Positions 1-8,584 of a stretch of 64,000 nt of DNA are shown one piece after another. The first letter of the stretch is position 1; every line of letters begins with the position of its first letter. The notes below the pieces were generated by a model. That model did not search any database, was not told the origin of the DNA, and worked only from the letters and a program-made list of their open reading frames with translations. The translations under genes were made by a program, and so were the position numbers. Source of the stretch: Kineococcus endophyticus (GTDB lineage: Bacteria > Actinomycetota > Actinomycetes > Actinomycetales > Kineococcaceae); assembly GCF_040796495.1 (NCBI RefSeq), contig NZ_JBFNQN010000005.1:124001-188000 (forward strand). Direction: 5' to 3'.

Positions 1-20
1 GAAGTGATCGGGGGGGTCCG

Positions 21-542
21 TCAGGCCGCCGGGATCAGACGGCGGCGCACGATGAGCTCGAGCTCGGCCGGGAGGCCCTCGAGCTCGACGGAGAACTCGC
101 GGCTCGGCACCTCGCCGAGGGCGGAGCCGATGGCGTGGTCGACGACCGAGTCCACGGCCTGCTCGACGATGGCGTCGAGGTCGGTGTCCAGGTCCTCGGG
201 CAGGTCCCCCACCGCCTCGGCGGGGTCGACGACCTCGGGGGCGGCGGGCCGGGGCGCCGGCGCGGGGACGATGCCCTCGGCGGCGTAGCGGCGACGGGTC
301 CCGACACCCTCCTCGTCGGCGATGCGGCGGGTCACCTCGCCGAGGACCTCCGAGAGCGGGACGTCGAGGGCGGTGCAGATGGAGGCCAGCAGTTCGCTGG
401 ACGCCTCCTTCTGCCCGCGTTCGACCTCGCTGAGGTACCCGAGGGACACACGGGCCGTCGAGGAGACCTCGCGCAACGTCCGCTGCTGTCCGCGCCGTTC
501 ATCGCGCAGCACGTCACCGATCGTCCGGCGGAGCACGACCAT
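21..542 (-). CDS. clgR: XRE-family transcriptional regulator, ClgR-like
   Basis: A 173-aa protein with an N-terminal Xre/Cro helix-turn-helix (about residues 5-65, including [17 protein letters not shown]) and an acidic C-terminal half ending in RRRLIPAA. ClgR activators of clp protease genes in actinobacteria have this size and fold, and their genes usually sit beside pgsA and cinA, as here. The ATG at 542 was chosen because it opens the HTH region and is preceded on the coding strand by a GGGAGG ribosome binding site; the longer upstream frame runs antisense through cinA. The Ala-Ala C-terminus resembles the Clp degron reported for PopR/ClgR. Function is assigned from family and neighbours. 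Confidence 0.85.
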   Translation of the reverse strand: MVVLRRTIGDVLRDERRGQQRTLREVSSTARVSLGYLSEVERGQKEASSELLASICTALDVPLSEVLGEVTRRIADEEGVGTRRRYAAEGIVPAPAPRPAAPEVVDPAEAVGDLPEDLDTDLDAIVEQAVDSVVDHAIGSALGEVPSREFSVELEGLPAELELIVRRRLIPAA

Positions 543-693
543 GCGGCGGCCTCCCTCAGGGAGTCGAGGTGGCAGTCCGCGCAACGCCGGTCGTCCGTCC
601 GGACCTGCTCGGTGGCTGCCTGTAGTGGAACCACCACCGTACCCCGGACGGGGCGCGGAGGTAGCGGTGGGAGCAGAGTTGCGCACGTCTGGC

Positions 694-1236
694 TCAACTC
701 CCCGCAACGGCATCCTGTTCCGCGGCCCCGTCGCGGTCCTCCCCCTGCGCCTCCAGCAGTGCCGCGAGGTGGGTGAGGGCCGCCTGGACCGTCGCGCGCC
801 GGACCTCGGGCCGGTCCCCCGGCACGTCGAGCCGCACGTGCCGGGCACCCCCGGGCAGCACGTCGGCCGCGATCCCGATGAAGACGGTCCCCGCGGGGAA
901 GCCGTCCGCGGGACCGGGACCGGCGACGCCGGTGGTGGCCAGACCCACGTCGGCGCCCAGGACCCGGCGGGCTCCCCGGGCCATCTGCTCGGCCACCGCC
1001 CCGTCGACGGGTCCGGTGCGGGCGAGGGCGTCGGCGTCCACCCCGAGGACGTCGGCCTTGAGCTCGGTGGCGTACGCGACGACTCCGCCGCGCACAACGG
1101 CCGAGGCGCCCGGGACGTCGACGAGGGTCGCGCACAGGAGTCCGCCGGTCAGCGACTCCGCGGTGGCGACGGTCAGGCCGGCCGCCACCAGGGCGGCGAC
1201 GACGGGACGCGCGTCGAGGGCCCCCGGGTCGCTCAC
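694..1236 (-). CDS. cinA: CinA C-terminal family protein (nicotinamide-nucleotide amidase type)
   Basis: A 180-aa protein consisting only of the CinA C-terminal (PncC-like) domain: [11 protein letters not shown] near residue 25, a [10 protein letters not shown] segment, and [19 protein letters not shown] in the centre. This family deamidates nicotinamide mononucleotide to nicotinic acid mononucleotide in pyridine nucleotide recycling. The N-terminal molybdopterin-binding-like domain of long CinA proteins is absent, as is common in actinobacteria. The GTG start at 1236 overlaps the pgsA stop by four bases (GTGA), so it is probably translationally coupled to pgsA. Confidence 0.9.
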   Translation of the reverse strand: MSDPGALDARPVVAALVAAGLTVATAESLTGGLLCATLVDVPGASAVVRGGVVAYATELKADVLGVDADALARTGPVDGAVAEQMARGARRVLGADVGLATTGVAGPGPADGFPAGTVFIGIAADVLPGGARHVRLDVPGDRPEVRRATVQAALTHLAALLEAQGEDRDGAAEQDAVAGS

Positions 1237-1805
1237 GGGCGCAGGAGCTTCGCCCCGGCGACGAAGTACGCCCACGCGCTCCAGATCGTCAGGACGACCG
1301 CGACCGCCATCACCGCCAGGCACAGCGGGTCCAGCACGACGGGCAGCGGCAGGACGAACAGCCCGACGGCGACGGTCTGGACGACCGTCTTGATCTTGCC
1401 GCCCTTGGCCGCGGGGATGACACCGCGACGGATGACGATGAAGCGCAGCAGGGTGACGAGCAGCTCGCGCGCGAGGATGACGACGGTCATCCACCACCAC
1501 ACGCGGCCCTGCAGGGACAGGACGACGAGACCGGCGCCGATGAGCGCCTTGTCGGCGATGGGGTCGGCGATCTTGCCGAAGTCGGAGACGACCTCCCAGC
1601 GGCGGGCGAGGTGGCCGTCGTAGCGGTCGGTGATGCTGGCCGCGATGAAGACGACCGCCGCGGCGAGCCGCCACCTCCAGTTCGTCCCGCCGTCGGCGGC
1701 GAGGAACCAGACGAACAGCGGGACGAAGACGATGCGCAGCACCGTCAGCGCGTTCGGCAGGTGCACCCGGTGCGTGTTCCAGTGCAGACCCGCCTTGGTG
1801 CTCAT
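1233..1805 (-). CDS. pgsA: CDP-diacylglycerol--glycerol-3-phosphate 3-phosphatidyltransferase
   Basis: A 190-aa integral membrane enzyme of the CDP-alcohol phosphatidyltransferase family, making phosphatidylglycerophosphate from CDP-diacylglycerol and glycerol 3-phosphate. The signature DG-x2-AR-x8-G-x3-D-x3-D is complete at about residues 63-85 (DGHLARR...[12 protein letters not shown]), and several hydrophobic helices follow. The ATG overlaps the rimO stop by four bases (ATGA), and the 3' end overlaps cinA in the same way, so rimO-pgsA-cinA read as one operon. Phosphatidylglycerophosphate synthase is the likeliest specificity given this conserved neighbourhood, but a related CDP-alcohol transferase is possible. 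Confidence 0.92.
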   Translation of the reverse strand: MSTKAGLHWNTHRVHLPNALTVLRIVFVPLFVWFLAADGGTNWRWRLAAAVVFIAASITDRYDGHLARRWEVVSDFGKIADPIADKALIGAGLVVLSLQGRVWWWMTVVILARELLVTLLRFIVIRRGVIPAAKGGKIKTVVQTVAVGLFVLPLPVVLDPLCLAVMAVAVVLTIWSAWAYFVAGAKLLRP

Positions 1806-3274
1806 GCCTCGACCGTAGTCCCCACCAGCGGTTCCGCGAGCAGGTCGGCACCGGCCACCCCCGTGACGCGGGCGCGGACGAGGTCACCCACCGCGACGGT
1901 CACGCCCGGGGGCAGGTCGAGCTCGGTCTCGCCGTCGACGTCGGGGCCCTGGTGCGCGGCGCGGCCGACGACGTGCGGGTCGCCGTCCTCGTCGACGACG
2001 GACTCGACGAGGACCTCCACCACCTCACCGAGACGTTCCTCGGCGCGCTGGGCGACGAGCTCCTCCACCAGCCGGCTGACGCGGTCGGCCCGGGCGGCGA
2101 CGACGTCCTCGGGCAGCTTGCCGTCCAGGGTCGCGGCCTCGGTGCCGTCCTCGTCGGAGTAGCCGAAGATCCCGACGACGTCGAGCCGGGCGCGCTCGAG
2201 GAAGGAGCACAGCTCGTCCACGTCGGCCTCGGTCTCCCCGGGGAACCCGACGATGACGTTGGAGCGGACGCCGGCGGTCGGGAACCGTTCGCGCACCTGG
2301 TCCAGCAGGGCGAGGAAGGCGTCGGTGCTGCCGAAGCGGCGCATGCGGCGCAGCACGTTGGGCGCGGAGTGCTGGAACGACAGGTCGAAGTAGGGCACGA
2401 CACCGGGCGTGGAGGTGAGGGCGTCCAGCAGGCCGGGACGGACCTCGGCCGGCTGCAGGTACGAGACGCGGACGCGCTCGATGCCCTCGACGGCGGCGAC
2501 CTGCGGCAGCAGCGCCTCCAGGGCCCGCAGGTCCCCGAGGTCCTTGCCGTAGGAGGTGGTGTTCTCGCTGACGAGGAACACCTCCTTGACGCCCTGCTCG
2601 GCCAGCCACCGCGTCTCGGCGAGGACCTCGTCGGCGGGCCGGGAGACGAAGGACCCGCGGAAGGCGGGGATGGCGCAGAACGAGCAGCGGCGGTCGCAGC
2701 CGGCTGCGATCTTCACCGGAGCCCACGGCCCGGAGCCCAGGCGGCGGCGCACGACCCGGGGGCCGCTCGCGGGGGCGAGGCCCTCCGGCAGGTCGGGTTC
2801 GGCGAGGGTGACGGCGCGAGCCGCCTGGCGCTGGGCCTGGCGGTCGGCCGGAGCCAGCGGCAGCAGCGTCCGGCGGTCCCGCGGGACGTGGGACTCCCGC
2901 TTCTCCCCGTGCAGGATCGCCTCGAGGTGGCTGGAAAGGTCCCCGTAGGAGTCGAACCCGAGCACGGCGTCGGCCTCGGGCAGCGACTCGGCGAGGTCCT
3001 TGCCGTAGCGCTCGGCCATGCAGCCGACCGCGACGACCGCCTTGGTCCGCCCCGCCTCCTTGAGGTCGGCGGCGGCCAGGACCGTGTCGATGGAGTCCTT
3101 CTTGGCCTGCTCCACGAACCCGCAGGTGTTGACGACCGCCACGTCGGCGCCGTCCGCGTCGTCGACCAGCGTCCAGCCGGCGTCGGCCAGACGGCCGGCG
3201 AGCTCCTCGGAGTCGACGTCGTTGCGGGCGCAGCCGAGGGTCACGAGGGCGACGGAACGAGTGGTGGCGGGCAC
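1802..3274 (-). CDS. rimO: Ribosomal protein S12 methylthiotransferase
   Basis: A 490-aa radical SAM enzyme. It has an N-terminal UPF0004 domain beginning [18 protein letters not shown], the radical-SAM cluster motif [11 protein letters not shown] near residue 192 followed by FRGSFVSR, and a C-terminal TRAM domain. The motif context and length favour RimO, which methylthiolates an aspartate of ribosomal protein S12, over the tRNA enzyme MiaB. The GTG at 3274 was chosen because it immediately precedes the conserved N-terminus and lies six bases after a TACCCT -10-like box; the longer frame upstream is antisense noise. It is the first gene of the rimO-pgsA-cinA operon. Confidence 0.93.
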   Translation of the reverse strand: MPATTRSVALVTLGCARNDVDSEELAGRLADAGWTLVDDADGADVAVVNTCGFVEQAKKDSIDTVLAAADLKEAGRTKAVVAVGCMAERYGKDLAESLPEADAVLGFDSYGDLSSHLEAILHGEKRESHVPRDRRTLLPLAPADRQAQRQAARAVTLAEPDLPEGLAPASGPRVVRRRLGSGPWAPVKIAAGCDRRCSFCAIPAFRGSFVSRPADEVLAETRWLAEQGVKEVFLVSENTTSYGKDLGDLRALEALLPQVAAVEGIERVRVSYLQPAEVRPGLLDALTSTPGVVPYFDLSFQHSAPNVLRRMRRFGSTDAFLALLDQVRERFPTAGVRSNVIVGFPGETEADVDELCSFLERARLDVVGIFGYSDEDGTEAATLDGKLPEDVVAARADRVSRLVEELVAQRAEERLGEVVEVLVESVVDEDGDPHVVGRAAHQGPDVDGETELDLPPGVTVAVGDLVRARVTGVAGADLLAEPLVGTTVEA

Positions 3275-3280
3275 GGTTCC

Positions 3281-3286
3281 AGGGTA
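3281..3286 (-). promoter_or_regulatory. -10-like box TACCCT of rimO
   Basis: TACCCT on the coding strand followed by exactly six bases and the GTG start, with no Shine-Dalgarno sequence between them. This is the arrangement expected of a leaderless mRNA. Confidence 0.5.
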
Positions 3287-3354
3287 CGTGGCCCGAGGAC
3301 CCCGTCCGGTCGTCGCCGAGCCCCGCAGGATCGGGGAGCGGGAGACGGGGAGGG

Positions 3355-4209
3355 TCAGGCCGTGCGGGCGCGCGGGGTCTGGGGGGCGGGGACGCGACCG
3401 ACCTCGCCGACGTCCGGGGCGGCCGGGGCGGGCGCGTCCTCGGTGTGCGGCGCGGCCGCGGGAGCACTGCCGTGCAACGGGTCCACCTCCCGCGGCGCGG
3501 CGGGGGCGTGCTGGTGCGGGTGGTCCAGCGGGGCACCCTCGTCGAGGAGGGCGCGCATGGGCCGCGTGGGGCGGAACCACCCGCCGTCCGGCGGCAGGGC
3601 CGTGAGCCGGGTGCGGCCGAGGGAGACCTGGAACGCGCCCGGCACGTCCTCGAGGTCGACGAACTCGATGAGCGGGGACTCCTGCGCGTACCCCGCGACC
3701 TCGGCGAAGGACAGGACGACGACCCGGACCCCGGCGCGGTGCAGTTCCTCCAGGGGCGCGAGGAAGTTCCGGCCGTCCCCGCTGGCGACGACGACGCGGC
3801 GCAACCGGTGGCTGGCCTGGCGGGAGGCGATGTGCTGCAGCATCGCGTCGTCGACGTCGTCCTCGGGGTGGACCTTCGGCCGCGCGAACACGGCGTACCC
3901 GAAGTTGCGCAACGCCTCGATCCAACCCCGCAACGAGACCGCGCTCGTCGGGTGGACGTTGGTGAACACGCACCCCTCGACCTCGTGGTCGGCGGCCTCT
4001 GCGAGGAACCACCGGGCGATCGCGTCGAACCGCGGGCGGTCCGAGGACGCCGGTCGCGACCCCAGGATCGAGGACAGCGTCATGTCGATGTTCGGTGCGT
4101 CCCAGACCAGGAGGTCGAGGTCGCGGCGCTCGGTGTCGCGGCGTTCACTCCGGTCGCCGGGCCGGTCGGCGGACTGCCGGACGGGCTCGGGGGGTCGGGG
4201 CGCGTCCAT
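3355..4209 (-). CDS. NYN-domain (PIN-like) RNase family protein
   Basis: A 284-aa protein with a NYN domain at about residues 30-185: [13 protein letters not shown] supplies the first acidic residues, [13 protein letters not shown] the middle ones and [12 protein letters not shown] the last acidic motif. NYN domains share the PIN nuclease fold, and several members are ribonucleases, although no substrate can be inferred here. The last 90 residues are a Pro/Ala/His-rich tail of low complexity. The ATG lies six bases after a TAACTT box. It sits alone between ftsK and rimO, with a strong hairpin upstream at 4287-4335. Confidence 0.8.
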   Translation of the reverse strand: MDAPRPPEPVRQSADRPGDRSERRDTERRDLDLLVWDAPNIDMTLSSILGSRPASSDRPRFDAIARWFLAEAADHEVEGCVFTNVHPTSAVSLRGWIEALRNFGYAVFARPKVHPEDDVDDAMLQHIASRQASHRLRRVVVASGDGRNFLAPLEELHRAGVRVVVLSFAEVAGYAQESPLIEFVDLEDVPGAFQVSLGRTRLTALPPDGGWFRPTRPMRALLDEGAPLDHPHQHAPAAPREVDPLHGSAPAAAPHTEDAPAPAAPDVGEVGRVPAPQTPRARTA

Positions 4210-4215
4210 GGCTCA

Positions 4216-4221
4216 AAGTTA
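4216..4221 (-). promoter_or_regulatory. -10-like box TAACTT of the NYN gene
   Basis: TAACTT, then six bases, then ATG on the minus strand; no Shine-Dalgarno sequence is visible. It fits a leaderless promoter. Confidence 0.5.
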
Positions 4222-4286
4222 CACGGAGAGTCACCGTTCGGCGATGCATTGCTCGCTCTCCGTGACGTGTCGTGCGCGCGGGTTCG

Positions 4287-4335
4287 GATCGTCGGAGCGG
4301 AGGGCCGAACCTACCGGCCCTCCGCTCCGACGGTC
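4287..4335 (-). terminator. 20-bp stem hairpin downstream of ftsK
   Basis: Arms 4287-4306 and 4316-4335 pair over 20 positions with one G-U wobble; the loop is nine bases. It lies about 90 bases beyond the ftsK stop, between ftsK and the NYN gene, and is the best candidate for the ftsK terminator. No T tract follows, as is usual in GC-rich actinobacteria. Confidence 0.6.
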
Positions 4336-4353
4336 CCGCCCCCGGGGGCGGGA
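4334..4353. repeat. Perfect 20-bp GC palindrome
   Basis: TCCCGCCCCCGGGGGCGGGA is its own reverse complement. It abuts and slightly overlaps the right arm of the larger hairpin, so the two structures cannot both form fully. It may contribute to termination after ftsK. Confidence 0.5.
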
Positions 4354-4426
4354 TCGTCGACGCAGCCGGCTCACCCTGTGAGCACGACGCGTCGACGAGC
4401 CCACCCCCGGAGGGCGCGAGCGGGGT

Positions 4427-7273
4427 TCAGCGACGGTCGAGCAGTTCCCAGGCGTCCTCGGACCCGTCGCTGCCGTCGAGGTCGATGACCTCCGGCTCGC
4501 CGGTGGGTTCCATGGCCGTCGGGGGTTCCTCACCGCGCATGAGCGCCAGGGTGCCGGGCAGGTCGTCCGGGCGGACCAGCACGTCGCGAGCCTTGGACCC
4601 CTCGCTGGGGCCGACGACGCCGCGGGACTCCAGGAGGTCCATGAGGCGACCGGCCTTGGCGAACCCGACGCGCAGCTTGCGCTGCAGCATCGACGTCGAC
4701 CCGAACTGCGTCGTCACGACGAGCTCGGTCGCCTGCAGCAGGACGTCGAGGTCGTCGCCGATCTCCTCGTCGACCTGCTTCTTCTGCGTCGTCACCACGA
4801 CGTCGTCGCGGTACACGGGCCGCAGCTGCGCCTTGACGTGCGAGACGACGGCCTCGACCTCGCTCTCGGTGACCCAGGCCCCCTGCACGCGCATGGGCTT
4901 GGAGGCCCCCATGGGCAGGAAGAGCGCGTCGCCCTGCCCGACGAGCTTCTCGGCGCCGGGCTGGTCGAGGACGACGCGGGAGTCGGCGAGCGAACTCGTC
5001 GCGAAGGCCAGCCGCGAGGGCACGTTGGCCTTGATGATCCCGGTGACGACGTCGACGGAGGGGCGCTGCGTCGCCAGCACGAGGTGGATCCCGGCGGCGC
5101 GGGCGAGCTGGGTGATGCGCTGGATCGAGGCCTCGACGTCGCGCGGCGCGACCATCATGAGGTCGGCCAGCTCGTCGACGATCACCAGCAGGTACGGGTA
5201 GGGGTGCAGCACCCGCTGCGAGCCCTCCGGCACCTGGACCTTGCCGGCCTTGACGGCCTTGTTGAAGTCGTCGACGTGCTTGAACCCGAACGCGGCGAGG
5301 TCGTCGTAGCGGACGTCCATCTCGCGCACGACCCACTCCAGGGCCTCGGCGGCCTTCTTGGGGTTCGTGATGATCGGGGTGATGAGGTGCGGGATGCCCT
5401 CGTAGATCGTCAGCTCGACGCGCTTGGGGTCGACGAGCACCATGCGCACCTCGTCCGGCGTGGACCGCATGAGGATCGAGGTGATCATCGAGTTCACGAA
5501 GCTCGACTTCCCGGCGCCGGTGGCACCGGCGACGAGCAGGTGCGGCATCTTCGCCAGGTTCGCCACGACGAACCCGCCCTCGACGTCCTTGCCGACGCCC
5601 ATGACCATCGGGTGCTCGGTCGAGGTCGCGGCGTGCGAGCGCAGGACGTCCCCGAGGGAGACCGTCTCGCGGTCGCTGTTGGGGATCTCGATGCCGATCG
5701 CGGACTTGCCGGGGATCGGCGACAGGATGCGGACGTCGGCGCTGGCGACGGCGTAGGCGATGTTCTTCGACAGCTGCGTGACCCGCTCGACCTTCGTCCC
5801 CGGCCCGAGCTCCACCTCGTACCGCGTGACCGTCGGGCCGCGGGAGAACCCGGTGACGCGGGCGTCGATGTCGAACTGGTCGAGCACGCCCGACAGCGCC
5901 TCCACGACGCGGTCGTTGGCGGCGCTGCGCTCCTTCGGCGGGGTCCCGGGCGTCAGTGCGGCGGCCTCGGGCAGCGTGTAGGTGACGTCGGGGGCGAGGG
6001 TGAGCTGCTCGATCCGCGGCGGCAGCGGGGTGGCCTCCGGCGGAGCGAGGTCCTTGGGCTTGCTGGCCGGGACGGACGCCCCGTCCACGACGGGCGGGAC
6101 GTCGCCCGCGGCCAGCGCCTCGCGCACCGACGGGACGTCGGAGGGCACCGCGCGCCTCTCGCCGGGACGGGGGCGACGCCCTGCGTCCCGGGCCGCTTCC
6201 TCGACGGCGGCGTCGGTGATGGCGGCCTGCTCGAACGCCTCGTCGCCGACGCGGGCCGCCTCCTCCGCCCGTGCCTCCGCGGCGGCCTTGCGACCCCGGC
6301 GGCGGGTCGGCGCGGCGTCCTCGTCGGCGTCCAGGGGACCGGCCTCGATCGCGCGTGCCGCCCGCTGGCGCGCCAGCGCGTTCGCCGGCAGGTCCCCGCG
6401 GGTGGAGCGCTCCTGCGGAGCGGGGCGGTGGGGGTGGTGCGTCAGGCGCTCGTAGGCCTCCCGGACGCGGGACGGGATGGCGTGCACCGGGGTGGCCGTG
6501 AGCACGAGGACGCCGAAGAACCCGAGCAGCAGGAGGATCGGGACGACGACCCACGCCGTCAGCGCCGTGGTGAGCGGTCCGGCGACGAGGAACCCGAGCA
6601 TCCCGCCGGAGTCCGTCACCACCCCGGCGCCCTCGGGCCCCGTCGGGGAGGGCGCACCGGTGGCCAGGTGCACGAGCCCGGCCGTGGCCAGGGTCAGCGC
6701 GATCGAGCCGACGACGGCGCGCGTGGTGGTCTGGGTGTGGTCGGGGTGGCGCAGCAGGTGCACCGACAACCCCACGATGACGACGGGCAGGGCGAGGCCG
6801 ACCTCGCCGAAGGTGCCGGCGACGACCGTGTGGATGACGGCCCCGGCGCGGCCCGGCAGCCCCCACCACTCGCGGGCGGCGACGACGATCGCCAGCGCGA
6901 GCAGCGCGAAACCGGCGCCGTCGCGGCGCAGTTCGGGGTCGAGGTCGCGGGCCCCGGTGCCGACGCGGCGGGCGGCACCCCCGACGAGGTGCGCGACGCC
7001 CATCCAGACGGCCGTGACGGCGCGCACGGGCCAGGACGGTCCGGTGCGGACCGGAGCCTTCTTGACGGGCGCCTTGCCGGACGTCTTGGCCGGGGCCCTG
7101 GACACGGACCGGTTGGCCGCGGGCCGGGCACCCCGGGTGCCGGACGACCGCGCGGGGGTCCTGCCCCCGGCCGACCCGGACTTCGTGCCACCTCGCGAAC
7201 CGGTCGCCACTGTCGAGGCCCCTCCCCTGCTGCTGCGCTCCGTCGTGCGCTGGGTCGTCCCCCGGGTGGCCAT
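4427..7273 (-). CDS. ftsK: DNA translocase FtsK/SpoIIIE family
   Basis: A 948-aa septal DNA translocase for chromosome segregation. A basic Ser/Thr/Gly-rich N-terminus of about 75 residues precedes four or so membrane helices (residues about 90-265), then a variable linker, then the RecA-like motor with Walker A GATGAGKSS near residue 583, Walker B LLVIVDELADLM, and the C-terminal winged-helix gamma domain (GSTSMLQRKLRVGFAKAGRL). The ATG at 7273 follows a TACCGT box by six bases. Reading frame continues upstream for 1.5 kb but only antisense to the neighbouring gene. It is transcribed toward the NYN/rimO group. Confidence 0.95.
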   Translation of the reverse strand: MATRGTTQRTTERSSRGGASTVATGSRGGTKSGSAGGRTPARSSGTRGARPAANRSVSRAPAKTSGKAPVKKAPVRTGPSWPVRAVTAVWMGVAHLVGGAARRVGTGARDLDPELRRDGAGFALLALAIVVAAREWWGLPGRAGAVIHTVVAGTFGEVGLALPVVIVGLSVHLLRHPDHTQTTTRAVVGSIALTLATAGLVHLATGAPSPTGPEGAGVVTDSGGMLGFLVAGPLTTALTAWVVVPILLLLGFFGVLVLTATPVHAIPSRVREAYERLTHHPHRPAPQERSTRGDLPANALARQRAARAIEAGPLDADEDAAPTRRRGRKAAAEARAEEAARVGDEAFEQAAITDAAVEEAARDAGRRPRPGERRAVPSDVPSVREALAAGDVPPVVDGASVPASKPKDLAPPEATPLPPRIEQLTLAPDVTYTLPEAAALTPGTPPKERSAANDRVVEALSGVLDQFDIDARVTGFSRGPTVTRYEVELGPGTKVERVTQLSKNIAYAVASADVRILSPIPGKSAIGIEIPNSDRETVSLGDVLRSHAATSTEHPMVMGVGKDVEGGFVVANLAKMPHLLVAGATGAGKSSFVNSMITSILMRSTPDEVRMVLVDPKRVELTIYEGIPHLITPIITNPKKAAEALEWVVREMDVRYDDLAAFGFKHVDDFNKAVKAGKVQVPEGSQRVLHPYPYLLVIVDELADLMMVAPRDVEASIQRITQLARAAGIHLVLATQRPSVDVVTGIIKANVPSRLAFATSSLADSRVVLDQPGAEKLVGQGDALFLPMGASKPMRVQGAWVTESEVEAVVSHVKAQLRPVYRDDVVVTTQKKQVDEEIGDDLDVLLQATELVVTTQFGSTSMLQRKLRVGFAKAGRLMDLLESRGVVGPSEGSKARDVLVRPDDLPGTLALMRGEEPPTAMEPTGEPEVIDLDGSDGSEDAWELLDRR

Positions 7274-7279
7274 GTGATC

Positions 7280-7285
7280 ACGGTA
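7280..7285 (-). promoter_or_regulatory. -10-like box TACCGT of ftsK
   Basis: TACCGT, six bases, then the ftsK ATG on the minus strand, without an intervening ribosome binding site. Confidence 0.45.
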
Positions 7286-7417
7286 CCGGCGCACGACTGC
7301 TCCGACCGGGCGAGCGCCCAGCCGGGTCCCAGGGTCTCCCGCGGGGCTGCGGGAGGGTCGCCGACACGCCGCGGGGCGCCCGACGGACCCGCCGGACCGG
7401 CCCGGCAGACTGGGCAG

Positions 7418-8584
7418 GTGCCGCTGCTCACCGCCGCCGACCGCGGTCGCCTCGTCGGGATCGACCTGGCCCGCGCCGTCGCCGTCGTGGGGATGATGGC
7501 CGTCCACGTGCTGCCCGGGGACGGGCCGGGGAGCGGGGCCGCAGGCGTCCTGTACTCCGTCGCGCACGGCCGGGCCTCCGGCCTGTTCGCCGTGCTCGCC
7601 GGCGTCTCGCTCGGCCTGGCGACCCGTCGCGGGGGTGCGGAGCGCGCGGCGGCCCGCACCTCCGTCGTGGTCCGGGGACTGCTCGTGGCGCTCGTCGGGC
7701 TGCTGCTCATCGACGTCGACAGCCGGGTCGCGGTGATCCTTCCCTACTACGGCGTCGCCTTCGTCGTCGTGCTGCCGTTCCTGTGGTGGCCCGCCCGCCG
7801 GTTGGCGGTGCTCGGGGTGACCTGGCTGGCGCTGGCGCCGGTGTTGTCCTCCGCCGTCCGGCGGGCGGCCGGGCTGCCCGCCCAGTTCGAGGAGCCGACG
7901 CTCGCCTGGCTGGCCCGGCCCGGGGACCTGCTGCAGACCCTGGCCCTCACCGGCTACTACCCCGTCGTCGGCTGGGCGGGGTACCTCGTGCTGGGCCTGG
8001 CCGTGTCGCGGGTCGACCTGCGGGCGAGCGCCGGCGCGCTGCGGCTGCTGGGGGCCGGGGCGGTGCTGGCGTCGGCCGCGTGGCTGGCCAGCGGTCTGCT
8101 GCTCGGACCCGGCGGCGGCCTGGCGGCCCTGCGGCCGCTGACCGGCGGCGCCGGGCTGGACGGCGTGGACTTCTACGGGACGGTGCCCACCGACTCGCCC
8201 TGGTTCCTGGCCGTCGTGACGGCGCACTCCGGGACGCCGTTCGACCTGCTGCACACCGCCGGGACGGCGCTGGCCGTCATCGGGGGCGCCTGCCTGCTGC
8301 CGGGCGCGGTGACGCGGTTCCTCGTGCCGGTGGCGGCCCTGGGCAGCATGCCGCTGACCGTCTACACCGGTCACGTGCTGGCCCTGGCCGGGACGGACGA
8401 GGAGTCGACGGGTCTGCTCGGCCTGCACGTCGTGGTCGCGCTCGTCGCCGCGACGCTCTGGCGGCTCGTCGTCGGCCGCGGGCCGCTGGAGACCGCGGTG
8501 GGGGCCGTGGCGTCGGCCGCGTCCGCCCCGCTGCGACGTCGGGCCGACCCCGCGCCGGCCGACCCGCCTACGCTGGCGCCGTGA
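7418..8584 (+). CDS. Polytopic membrane protein, DUF1624/acyltransferase-like
   Basis: A 388-aa protein with about ten hydrophobic segments. The N-terminus RLVGIDLARAVAVVGMMAVHV is the conserved start of the heparan-alpha-glucosaminide acetyltransferase-like/DUF1624-DUF418 group, which includes membrane acyltransferases; the conserved His follows in the first helix. The substrate cannot be told. The GTG at 7418 is preferred because it precedes this motif and lies six bases after a CAGACT box. Its stop overlaps the GTG of the AAA+ gene (GTGA), suggesting coupling. It is divergent from ftsK. Confidence 0.75.
   Translation: MPLLTAADRGRLVGIDLARAVAVVGMMAVHVLPGDGPGSGAAGVLYSVAHGRASGLFAVLAGVSLGLATRRGGAERAAARTSVVVRGLLVALVGLLLIDVDSRVAVILPYYGVAFVVVLPFLWWPARRLAVLGVTWLALAPVLSSAVRRAAGLPAQFEEPTLAWLARPGDLLQTLALTGYYPVVGWAGYLVLGLAVSRVDLRASAGALRLLGAGAVLASAAWLASGLLLGPGGGLAALRPLTGGAGLDGVDFYGTVPTDSPWFLAVVTAHSGTPFDLLHTAGTALAVIGGACLLPGAVTRFLVPVAALGSMPLTVYTGHVLALAGTDEESTGLLGLHVVVALVAATLWRLVVGRGPLETAVGAVASAASAPLRRRADPAPADPPTLAP
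8569..8574 (+). promoter_or_regulatory. -10-like box TACGCT before the AAA+ gene
   Basis: TACGCT, six bases, then GTG. It lies inside the end of the preceding gene, so the AAA+ gene may have its own leaderless transcript in addition to readthrough. Confidence 0.4.

Noticed and set aside
21-1097. Long minus-strand frame of 358 aa ahead of the regulator
   Set aside because: Its upper half is antisense-frame Arg/Pro-rich sequence overlapping cinA; only the part from 542 has a recognisable domain and a ribosome binding site.
4261-4340. Possible tRNA because of a GGTTCGGATC T-loop-like string
   Set aside because: No matching acceptor, anticodon or D-stem can be folded around it; the region is explained by the ftsK-distal hairpin.
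1952-4381. Plus-strand 809-aa open frame opposite rimO
   Set aside because: It is a GC-rich shadow frame: no domain, Gly/Asp/Val/Arg bias, and it spans the complement of two recognised genes.
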